A stretch of 64,000 nucleotides of DNA from CAYQTE01 sp964420285 (lineage in GTDB: Bacteria; Planctomycetota; Phycisphaerae; Tepidisphaerales; Tepidisphaeraceae): the NCBI GenBank assembly GCA_964420285.1, contig CAYQTE010000016.1, positions 18,725 to 82,724 on the forward strand, read 5' to 3'. Position numbers and translations under genes: made by a program. This document shows positions 18,370 to 25,926 of the stretch, piece after piece (position 1 is the first letter of the stretch; each line of letters begins with the position of its first letter). The notes under the pieces are model-generated. The model saw nothing but the letters and a program-made list of their open reading frames with translations. It was not told the DNA's origin and made no database searches.

Positions 18370-18996
18370 CGCGTTGCTCCTTTCGGGAGAGTTGATTGGG
18401 CCCGGTCGACACGCCGCCAGACGCACCGGCGATTCACCGGCTCCCATCGGCCCCGACGCAAACGGGAGTAAGTCGAATCGCACCGGGTCAGACCAGGCGG
18501 CACGCGCCGCCTTTGCTCACTGTAGGTAGTAGTCTCTCGGGCCAATTCCGTTGATTCACAGGCAAACAGCCGCCGCGCGGCGCTGGGCGATCTGAATACC
18601 GTTCGCTTGGGAACGGGGCCGCCGCGAGCCTGGCCCATGCTCGCGCATCGCTTGATCTGCCTCGCCACGCCCCAAACTGCTTTCCTCAGCGTCCCGGCTC
18701 CGCTTCGTCCGGGCTTACCTTGCAGCCCCGCCCACCCCTCGCCCCACTCACCCCCTACTGCAATCCCCGATACCTTCACCGTCCGCCGACAAACACCCCA
18801 CCCGTTCTCCGCCGGAACCCACCAAAGCGGAGCCAAATCTGACGCCTTCCCTGCCTCAAAGCAAATCAAACCGGCGGGGTGTGACCAAGCGTATCGCTTT
18901 CCGATCGCCTTTGATCGGGCGCCGTCGCGATTTCTGACCTTTCGGCCTCGCCACGGTCGATCCGTCTGGCCACACCCGCCGGAGTATTTGCTGTCC
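18370..18996. other. 627-bp intergenic region between glycine-rich genes C and B
   Basis: It contains the leader of paralogue B (ribosome site, hairpin at 18494-18511), a small GC inverted repeat CCGTTC/GAACGG at 18599-18616 and the CTGGCCACACCC box at 18966. Frames here are open only because of GC bias; none shows a coding signature on either strand. Confidence 0.5.
18494..18511 (-). promoter_or_regulatory. Leader hairpin shared by glycine-rich genes B and C (copy 1)
   Basis: CAGGCGGCACGCGCCGCC forms a six-pair GC stem (GGCGGC/GCCGCC) with loop ACGC. It lies 125 nt upstream of the ATG of paralogue B. The identical 18 bp occur 120 nt upstream of paralogue C. Sequence between the hairpin and the ribosome site differs between the two leaders, so the hairpin is conserved above background. 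Role unknown: RNA leader element or terminator of upstream transcription. Confidence 0.4.
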
Positions 18997-19599
18997 TTAG
19001 TTCAGAACGCCCAAGCCGATGAGCTGGGCTTCCTGCTTCGGATTCACGGCCGCCTTGAGGTCAGCGCGGTCCTTGGTCAGCTTGTCCGAGGCAGTCTTGA
19101 CGGCTGCACGGAAGGCATCGACCTTGGCCTTGATCGCATCGGGAGTCGAGTCAGCCGCTGCGGTCGTGGTATTCAGGTCGGCAAGGGCAGTCGCCACTTC
19201 ATTCGCCGGGGCTGCCGGAGCCGCGCCGCCGCCACGTCCGCCGCGTCCGCCGCCACGGGCGAACAGGGTGCCAGCGCCACTCTGAACGACCACGAGGTCT
19301 TCCAGAACGGTGGTGATCTTCGGGGAGATCGTCGTCTCAGCCGCATCGAGGCCGAGCGTCGTCTGAATCTGGGTCAACTGGGCAGCCGGGCCGCCGCCGC
19401 CGGGGCCACGAGCGCCAGGTCCACCAGCGCCAGGTGCGCCACCGCCAGGTGCGCCAGCGCGGCCAGCGCGGCCACCGCGGCCACCACCACCACCACCAGC
19501 GCCGCCACCGCCGCCGCCACCACCGGCAAACGCCGGCATCGCCAAGGCTGCCATCAGCAGGATCGCTGCCAACAGACTCACTTTACTTTTCGCCGCCAT
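18997..19599 (-). CDS. Glycine-rich exported protein, paralogue C
   Basis: Start at ATG 19599 (MAAKSKVSLLAAILLMAAL) with the same AAAGGAGCAACGCG leader as paralogue B; 200 residues. Signal peptide ending AMPAFA, then Gly/Ala/Arg-rich sequence containing GAPGGGAPGAGG units, then the conserved region (TLGLDAAETTISPKITTVLE; DSTPDAIKAKVDAFRAAVKT; VNPKQEAQLIGLGVLN). First of three related genes that run into the T2SS operon. Possible roles are structural surface protein, T2SS substrate or periplasmic chaperone; nothing in the sequence decides. Confidence 0.72.
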   Translation of the reverse strand: MAAKSKVSLLAAILLMAALAMPAFAGGGGGGGGAGGGGGGRGGRAGRAGAPGGGAPGAGGPGARGPGGGGPAAQLTQIQTTLGLDAAETTISPKITTVLEDLVVVQSGAGTLFARGGGRGGRGGGAAPAAPANEVATALADLNTTTAAADSTPDAIKAKVDAFRAAVKTASDKLTKDRADLKAAVNPKQEAQLIGLGVLN

Positions 19600-20169
19600 C
19601 GCGTTGCTCCTTTCGCTCATCGAGTCCCGAGGTGTCGCATCCGCCCCTTTGCCGTCCATTTCCCGTTTTACCGTCGAAACCCGGCGGAAACACGGATCTG
19701 GACCTCAACGCGGCCTGTCAGGCGGCACGCGCCGCCCGCGAACACACTCGGTCACTCCCGAGCATTTAACTCATGTTTGTATTGCGAACTCTGCGATTCC
19801 CTCCGCTACACCGGCCTGCCCTCAACAACCGGCAGGCCAGCCGCACATCCAACTTAGATGATTGTTTCCGTTTGTAACTCGTTACCTAAAATCGACTTGC
19901 CGAAAAACTCCACCATTTCCTCCGCCAGGCCGCAGGTACCAGAATAGCACCCGACCTCCACTACATACCGCCCTTCGGCCCGTTTGTTGGACCCGCACTC
20001 GCGGCTTGCCAACACGGACCCCCGGACATACTGGCATAACTCTCATACCAGCAATTCTCGCCGCCGTTGCAGCCACTCTAACAATTCCGAGTTTTTCTTT
20101 GCAACATTTACCAGAGTTGCACATGCACCATGAATCGGCCACCCCGCCACTGTGCCCGCTCCCCTGCAC
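19600..20169. other. 570-bp intergenic region upstream of the glycine-rich/T2SS cluster
   Basis: Holds the leader of paralogue C, with the hairpin at 19719-19736. The remainder is more AT-rich than its surroundings and probably contains the promoter for paralogue C, transcribed leftward. The ABC exporter gene ends at its right edge. I found no convincing gene and no clear -35/-10 pair. Confidence 0.45.
19719..19736 (-). promoter_or_regulatory. Leader hairpin shared by glycine-rich genes B and C (copy 2)
   Basis: Identical 18-bp copy of the element at 18494-18511, here 120 nt upstream of the start of paralogue C. Confidence 0.4.
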
Positions 20170-22413
20170 TCATTCCCCCGCCGGCGCCATCACCATCTGC
20201 CTCTCATAAAGCTGCTGATATGTCTCGCACGAACCCATTAGCCCCTCATGGCTCCCCTGTCCGATGATCCGCCCGCGGTCCATCACGACAATCTCGTCGG
20301 CGCTCAGGATCGTCCCCAGGCGATGGGCGATCACAAAGGTCGTGCGCTCGTGCATCAGGGTTTGGATGGCCGTTTGGATCAGGTGTTCGCTTTCGGCATC
20401 AACCTGGCTGGTGGCTTCGTCAAGAATCAGGATCGGCGCATCGCGCAGGATCGCCCGCGCGATACACAGCCGCTGCCGCTGCCCGCCGCTGAGCGATCCG
20501 CCCTGCTCGCCGAGCACCGTCGCATAACCGGCCGGTTTTTCGAGAATGAACTCGTGGGCGAAGGCTCGCTTGGCGGCCGATTCGATCTGGCTCTGGGTGG
20601 CTCGCGGATTCCCGTAGGCGATGTTCTGCGCGATCGTAACCGGAAAGACGACGCTGTCCTGCGTGACCAGGCTCATCTGCCGCCGTACGCTGGATAATTT
20701 GGCGGCACGGAGGTCGACGCCGTCGATGCTGACACTGCCGCCCTGCGGATCGTAGAACCTGGGCAAGAGCGCCATGAGCGTGGTTTTGCCGCTGCCGTTG
20801 CGGCCGACAATGGCAATGGACCGGCCCCTGGCGACGGCGAGATTCACATCCTGCAATGCGTTGCCCGTTGCGCCGGGATAGGCGAAAGTGACGTTTGTGA
20901 ATCGAATCTCGCGTTGCAGAGGCGGCAATGTCACGCCGGTGTCGCCGGCGGTGTGCCGGCCGGCCGGACGCGGCCGCTCGACGGGCATGTCCAATGATTG
21001 GAACACTCTTGCCGCCGCCGCATTGCTCTTTTGCAGGGCGTTGGTCACTTTGCTGCATTTGCGCAGGCTTTCGCCGATGCTCGCCAGTGACACCATCACC
21101 ATGATCAGCAGCGCGGCATCCAGCGTTCCCAGCACCAGTACCATGTAGGAGGCATACAGGACGATGGCCCCGGCCACGAACAAAGTCAGCGTTTCCAGCG
21201 TCGGGGCGCTGTAGGCGTCGATCCGGCTCATGCGCAATTGCTCGCGAACCAGACCGCCCATGATGGTCCGATACCGCCGCCGTTCGTATCGCTCGGCCCC
21301 CGACGCCTTCACCACCCGAATCCCGTTCAGTGTCGCCTCAAGCTGGCCCAGCATTGTCGAGGAACTTTCCAATGCCTTGCGGCTGGCCCTGCGCATCTTC
21401 CGGCCGAATTTCCGGATCAGGAAATACATCACCGGCCCGAACGCCAGGATGAACACGGTCAGTTTCCAGCTCAGGAACATCGCCAGACCAAACGCCATCG
21501 CCGCCTTGATCGGTTCCTGGATGCTCTGGCCCAGCACGGTTTTGAAGCCGTCCTGAAGGTTGTTGCAGTCCTGCACCAGACGGCTGGTCAGATCGCTGGT
21601 CCCCTGCTCGCCGAATTTGTCCAGCGAAAGATGCAGCACGTGGTCGTACAAATGCCGTCGGATGTCATCGACCGCCATGATCGCCACTTTGTCCGATAGA
21701 TATTCCTGAAAGAACCGCACCACATTCCCCACCACGGTCAAAAGCGCGATCAGCCCAAACACGGCCGCTATCGACCAGACGGGCTTCCTGGGTAGCCACG
21801 CCGTTACGGTCAAGCCCCAGCGCGTGTATTCATGGATCGGATTCAGCTTCACGCTCGCCGGCACACCCGGCGCCGAGGCGATGGCCGTGTAGACCTCCAG
21901 CGGCACGGGATCGTTCCCCGCCAGGGCAATCGTCCGCAACACCTCCGTCGCGTGGGCACGAGCTTCTTCGCCGGCTTTCCCCGGATTGGCGCCGGAGAAC
22001 GCGCCGATTGCGCTATTCGCCGACGGATTGTCATTCCCGGTCAATTCGAGAATCTGCCCGCCGGTCCATTGCATCACATCGGCCGGTCCGCCTTTGGTTT
22101 GCGCGCGGAGAATCTGCACCTTGAAGGGATCATCCGCCAGTTGCGCCCCCAGCCGGGCCTGAGCCGCCCGGCGGTAGGCCCACGATTGCACGCTGTCGCC
22201 GCTGATCAGCACGCTCATGATCGGCAGCATGGTCCCCAGCCCGCCGGTCATGCAGACGCCCACAAACAGTGCGCATACGATTGACGTGAAAACCGTGAGT
22301 CGATACGGCCACAAATAGCGCATGGCCCGCCAGAAATCGGCATTCCCCTTGCTCTGCCGGCGCGGCGGCGGCGGTGCGGGAGGGCTGTCAGTTGTCGAAC
22401 GGTTAAGACTCAT
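20170..22413 (-). CDS. MsbA-like ABC exporter (fused membrane and ATPase domains)
   Basis: 747 residues. The N-terminal exporter domain has six predicted membrane segments, starting LTVFTSIVCALFVGVCMTG. The ATPase has Walker A GRNGSGKT (about 537-544), LSGGQ (about 641-645), Walker B ILILDE (about 661-666) and the H-loop His (about 697). The closest general match is the lipid/lipid-A flippase type (MsbA, PF00664 plus PF00005). Unusually, about 130 residues of soluble-looking sequence lie between the first and second membrane segments, where MsbA has only a short loop. The substrate is unknown; lipid or peptide export is likely. Confidence 0.87.
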   Translation of the reverse strand: MSLNRSTTDSPPAPPPPRRQSKGNADFWRAMRYLWPYRLTVFTSIVCALFVGVCMTGGLGTMLPIMSVLISGDSVQSWAYRRAAQARLGAQLADDPFKVQILRAQTKGGPADVMQWTGGQILELTGNDNPSANSAIGAFSGANPGKAGEEARAHATEVLRTIALAGNDPVPLEVYTAIASAPGVPASVKLNPIHEYTRWGLTVTAWLPRKPVWSIAAVFGLIALLTVVGNVVRFFQEYLSDKVAIMAVDDIRRHLYDHVLHLSLDKFGEQGTSDLTSRLVQDCNNLQDGFKTVLGQSIQEPIKAAMAFGLAMFLSWKLTVFILAFGPVMYFLIRKFGRKMRRASRKALESSSTMLGQLEATLNGIRVVKASGAERYERRRYRTIMGGLVREQLRMSRIDAYSAPTLETLTLFVAGAIVLYASYMVLVLGTLDAALLIMVMVSLASIGESLRKCSKVTNALQKSNAAAARVFQSLDMPVERPRPAGRHTAGDTGVTLPPLQREIRFTNVTFAYPGATGNALQDVNLAVARGRSIAIVGRNGSGKTTLMALLPRFYDPQGGSVSIDGVDLRAAKLSSVRRQMSLVTQDSVVFPVTIAQNIAYGNPRATQSQIESAAKRAFAHEFILEKPAGYATVLGEQGGSLSGGQRQRLCIARAILRDAPILILDEATSQVDAESEHLIQTAIQTLMHERTTFVIAHRLGTILSADEIVVMDRGRIIGQGSHEGLMGSCETYQQLYERQMVMAPAGE

Positions 22414-22493
22414 GCGGCGACGGCTCCGAGGTCGATAATGACATTATCGGACGAAGATCGCCGATGTGAAGAGAATTAACATCAAAGCGAGTT

Positions 22494-22642
22494 AACCGCA
22501 AAGACGCCACGACGCAAAGGTAAAATCACGCCAAGGCCAAAGCTCAAAACCTCGCCCCTTCCTCTCCAGCGGAATCGCGCGGAATTTCGCCATCAGCACC
22601 ATCGTCTCCTAAGGTATCTTCCATCTCAGCGTCTTTGCGGTT
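22494..22642. repeat. Short element with 14-bp terminal inverted repeats
   Basis: AACCGCAAAGACGC at 22494-22507 is inverted at 22629-22642 (GCGTCTTTGCGGTT). The left end continues with degenerate direct repeats (CCACGACGCAAAGG, CACGCCAAGGCC), the usual form of the dispersed 'cgcaaagacgc' repeats of many environmental bacteria. At 149 bp it has no coding capacity and resembles a MITE or REP-like element. Its right end lies 11 bp before the DegT aminotransferase start. Confidence 0.5.
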
Positions 22643-22653
22643 GATTAGAATTT

Positions 22654-23799
22654 ATGCCCAAGCCCATCCCACTCTCGTCACCGGACATCAGCCCGCGCGA
22701 CATCGATGCCGTCGTCGATGTGCTGCAAACCCCCACCCTTTCCATCGGCCCCAAACTCGATGAATTCGAGGCCGCCTGCGCCAAGATCGCCGGGCGGCGG
22801 CATGGCGTCGGCGTCTGCAACGGAACCGCCGGGTTGCATCTGACCATGCTCGCCGCCGGCATCAAGAGCGGCGATGAAGTCATCACGACGCCCTTCAGTT
22901 TTGTCGCCAGCGCCAATTGCATCCTGTACGTCGGCGCCAAGCCCGTCTTTGCAGATATCAATCCCAAGACCCTCAACATCGATCTGACCAAAGCCGCCGC
23001 CGCCATCACGCCCAAGACCCGCGCCATCGTGGCCGTCGAAGCCTTCGGCCATCCCGGCGGAATGGTCGAACTCGAACAACTCGCCCAGAAGAATGAACTG
23101 ATCCTCATCGAGGACTCGTGCGAAGGTTTCGGCGGGCGCTTCGGCGAGCGGCGCATCGGCGGTTTCGGCCGGGCCAGCGTCTTCGCCTTTTATCCCAACA
23201 AGCAGATCACCACCGGCGAGGGCGGCATGATCGTCACGGATGATGATGCCTTCGCCACCACCTGCCGCAGTCTGCGCAACCAGGGCCGCGACGGCATGGC
23301 GTGGCTGGCCCATCAGCGCCTCGGCTATAACTATCGCCTCAGCGAAATCGCCGCGGCGTTGGGCGTCTCGCAATGCCACCGGCTGGACGAGATCCTCACC
23401 CAGCGCCGCCGGGTCGCCAACGCATACATCGATCGCCTGATGACCAGCCGGTTCCTCATCATGCCGACGCTCAGCGATGACACCTTCATGAGCTGGTTCG
23501 TGTTTGTGGTGCGATTGAACGACCTGTTCACTCCCGCCGACCGCGACCAGATCATCAAGGAACTGCGCTCTGAAGGGATCGGCTGTTCGAACTATTTCCC
23601 GCCGATCCACTTGCAGCCGTACATGACCGAATCCTTCGGCTACAAACCCGGCGACTATCCCATCTGCGAACACGTCGCCGCCCGCACCCTGGCCCTGCCC
23701 TTCTTCAACACGCTGACCACCCGCCAGATCCACCGCGTCTGCGACACGCTGGAAACGATCCTCGAACGCACGCTCATGAAGGAATCGCCGAGGTTTTGA
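22654..23799 (+). CDS. DegT/DnrJ/EryC1/StrS-family PLP aminotransferase
   Basis: 381 residues, starting MPKPIPLSSPDISPRDIDAV. The fold-type I sugar aminotransferase pattern is complete: NGTAGLHLTMLAAGIKSGDE (about 56), EDSCEGFGG (about 153), the PLP-binding Lys183 in YPNKQITTGEGG, and a typical C-terminal half (GIGCSNYFPPIHLQPY). Members convert nucleotide-linked keto-sugars to amino-sugars, usually for surface polysaccharide or antibiotic sugars. No sugar-nucleotide partner gene is beside it, so the substrate is unknown. No good ribosome site precedes the ATG because an inverted-repeat element lies directly upstream. Confidence 0.9.
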   Translation: MPKPIPLSSPDISPRDIDAVVDVLQTPTLSIGPKLDEFEAACAKIAGRRHGVGVCNGTAGLHLTMLAAGIKSGDEVITTPFSFVASANCILYVGAKPVFADINPKTLNIDLTKAAAAITPKTRAIVAVEAFGHPGGMVELEQLAQKNELILIEDSCEGFGGRFGERRIGGFGRASVFAFYPNKQITTGEGGMIVTDDDAFATTCRSLRNQGRDGMAWLAHQRLGYNYRLSEIAAALGVSQCHRLDEILTQRRRVANAYIDRLMTSRFLIMPTLSDDTFMSWFVFVVRLNDLFTPADRDQIIKELRSEGIGCSNYFPPIHLQPYMTESFGYKPGDYPICEHVAARTLALPFFNTLTTRQIHRVCDTLETILERTLMKESPRF

Positions 23800-23935
23800 T
23801 TGGCGACGATCCGCCGTGATCCTGATCCCCGTTCTGGCGAAACTGATTGCGTTGGGCGAGAAACGCACAATCCGCCGGCCGGTTCGTTGGAATTTGGTTG
23901 ACTGCCGCGATGAAACGTGCGATTTTCGGAGGCCC

Positions 23936-24334
23936 GTGAAGCTCGTGGCCGTCTATCGCACCCACTACACGCACTGCGACGAGGTCGCCGACATTCTTAA
24001 ATGCGCCGGCCTGCACCCCGTCTTCGACGAGTGACCACGTTGGATCACAGTGAACGATTTTTCAAGTACGCCCATCCTGGTGCCGGAGGACGAGGCCGAT
24101 CGCGCCCGGGAAATCTTGTCCAAATGGTGGGCCGATTCGGAGGCGCGAATCTCCGTATACCTGCGCGGCTCGTGGTGGCGTCCGGTCGTCGTCCCATTCC
24201 TCGTCGCCGTTGCCATTGGCGTGTTGGTTGGAATCGTGACGAGGCAGGTGCTCTCCGGATTGGCAGTGTGGCTTGTGGGCTTTTTGCTGATTATTCAGTT
24301 TGTCGGATCTCGATCCAAGCGCCGGCGGAGCTAG
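23936..24334 (+). pseudogene. DUF2007 protein interrupted by an in-frame TGA
   Basis: A GTG at 23936, with GGAGG just upstream, begins VKLVAVYRTHYTHCDEVADI and reaches a TGA at 24032 after 32 codons. The same frame continues without any shift (PRWITVNDFSSTPILVPEDE ... ADRAREILSKWW) and then through a membrane helix (VVVPFLVAVAIGVLVG and SGLAVWLVGFLLII) to a stop at 24334. The two halves together form one DUF2007-type domain (N-terminal VYR..EA-like strand-helix, C-terminal LVPEDxxxAREIL). A single-base nonsense change, such as CGA to TGA, explains it. The second half could also start separately at GTG 24050. Recoding or sequencing error are alternatives. Confidence 0.6.
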
Positions 24335-24496
24335 GATTTCCATTCAGACCATCGCGCCTCATCGGGCTCGCCGGCCTGGCCTTTTTCGCGTGACACCGAG
24401 TCCGCCATTGGGTACTCTCGTCGGCACTGAACCAGGCAGCGGACTTGGTCATAGAGTTGTCCCGTCCAACAGGTCCAAATCACGGAGCCTCATTCG

Positions 24497-25924
24497 ATGT
24501 CCCACAATACCCGCCGCTTTGCGATCGCGACGATCATCATTCTCGCACTCTTGCGCCTGGCCGCGTGCGCCACGCAGTCATCGGCACAGCTTTCCACGCG
24601 CCCGTCCACGCAGCCCACCTTCGACATCACCAAATTCGGCGCCGTCGGCGATGGCAAGACAAGCTGCACGGCCGCTTTCCGCGCCGCCATTGATGCCGTC
24701 AAGCAGGCCGGAGGCGGAACCGTCCATGTCCCGGCCGGGAAGTTCTTCACCGGGCCGATCGACTTCGTCGACAACATGACCCTCGACATCGACAAGGATG
24801 GCACCATCCTCTTCACAACCAACAAGGCCGATTACCCCACCGTCTATTCGCGCTGGGAAGGGATCATGACCAACGGCCCGCGGCCGCTGCTCTGGGCCGA
24901 TGGCGTGCATCACATCGCCATCACCGGCCTGGGCACGATCGACGGACAGGGCAGCACGTGGTGGGGCGGCCGCGGCGTTGCAGGAGCCGGCGGCGGATCG
25001 CTGGGCGCGGGGCGAGGATCAGGGGCGGGTGGAGTGCCGGCCGGTAAACCCGATGCCGACCTCGGCCGTACGCCCGCCACCCAGCCCAGCAATCTCCCTT
25101 CCACCAGCCTGCGCCCGCCGCTGTGTCAGATCAAGGATTGCACCGACATCCACATCGGAGGCGTCACCTTCACTCAATCCCCCTTCTGGACCCTGCATCT
25201 TCTCTTCAGCGACAACATCACCCTCGATAAGACCCGCATGGTCAACCCATCCAACTCACCCAACACCGATGCCTGCGACATCGATTCCTGCCGTCACGTC
25301 AATATCGACGGCTGCTATGCCGATGTCGGCGACGACTCGTTCTGCATCAAGAGCGGCCGTGACGCCGACGGCCGGCGCGTCAACCGTCCCACCCAGGATG
25401 TCACCGTCACGCACTGCACCGTCGGGCACGGTCACGGCGGGATCGTCATCGGCTCGGAGACCTCCGGCGGCGTGAGCCACATCCGTTGCAGCGATTGCAC
25501 CTGGAACGGCACCGACAACGGCGTGCGCATCAAGAGCATGCGCGGCCGCGGCGGCCTCGTCGAGGATGTCGTCATCTCGAACATCACCATGACCGGCGTG
25601 AAGACCGCCTTCCTGCTCACCAGCCAGTATCAACGCACGCAGCCCGCCCCGGTCTCTGAAACAACGCCCATCCTCCGCGATGTCCACATCGACCACATCA
25701 CCGCCAACAACGTGACCACCGGCCTCAGCTTCGAGGGCCTGGCCGAAATGCCCATCTCCAAAGTCTCGTTCAGCGATATCACCATCACCGCCCAAACGGC
25801 CGGCTCCGCCCAGTACGGCAAAGACATCACGTTCACGCGCTTCATGGTGACCAGCAGCCGATCCCCGACCATCACCATGACCAACATGGAGCATGTCACC
25901 AAAACGGATTATGTCGAGAAATAA
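24497..25924 (+). CDS. GH28 polygalacturonase-like glycoside hydrolase
   Basis: 475 residues with a lipoprotein-like or signal N-terminus (AIATIIILALLRLAACA). Parallel beta-helix pattern. GH28 active-site landmarks are present: NTD at about 256-258, GDD at about 278-280, HGG at about 313-315 and RIK at about 344-346. The N-terminal FDITKFGAVGDGKT is typical of bacterial GH28. GH28 enzymes cleave homogalacturonan or rhamnogalacturonan by hydrolysis. A Gly-rich insertion occupies about residues 157-185. It is followed three nt later by the GH106 gene, suggesting co-expression. Confidence 0.9.
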   Translation: MSHNTRRFAIATIIILALLRLAACATQSSAQLSTRPSTQPTFDITKFGAVGDGKTSCTAAFRAAIDAVKQAGGGTVHVPAGKFFTGPIDFVDNMTLDIDKDGTILFTTNKADYPTVYSRWEGIMTNGPRPLLWADGVHHIAITGLGTIDGQGSTWWGGRGVAGAGGGSLGAGRGSGAGGVPAGKPDADLGRTPATQPSNLPSTSLRPPLCQIKDCTDIHIGGVTFTQSPFWTLHLLFSDNITLDKTRMVNPSNSPNTDACDIDSCRHVNIDGCYADVGDDSFCIKSGRDADGRRVNRPTQDVTVTHCTVGHGHGGIVIGSETSGGVSHIRCSDCTWNGTDNGVRIKSMRGRGGLVEDVVISNITMTGVKTAFLLTSQYQRTQPAPVSETTPILRDVHIDHITANNVTTGLSFEGLAEMPISKVSFSDITITAQTAGSAQYGKDITFTRFMVTSSRSPTITMTNMEHVTKTDYVEK

Positions 25925-25926
25925 CA

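Noticed and set aside
16605..19599. Collagen-like or silk-like proteins
   Set aside because: The Gly runs are not Gly-X-Y triplets and the conserved helical end is unlike silk or collagen.
18607..19857. 416-codon plus-strand frame across glycine-rich gene C
   Set aside because: No ribosome site, unusual Pro/Ala/Arg composition, and it conflicts with the signal peptide and conserved end of paralogue C on the other strand.
24032..24034. TGA in the DUF2007 gene as a selenocysteine codon
   Set aside because: No SECIS-like hairpin is obvious just after the TGA and the family is not known to use selenocysteine; a nonsense change is simpler.
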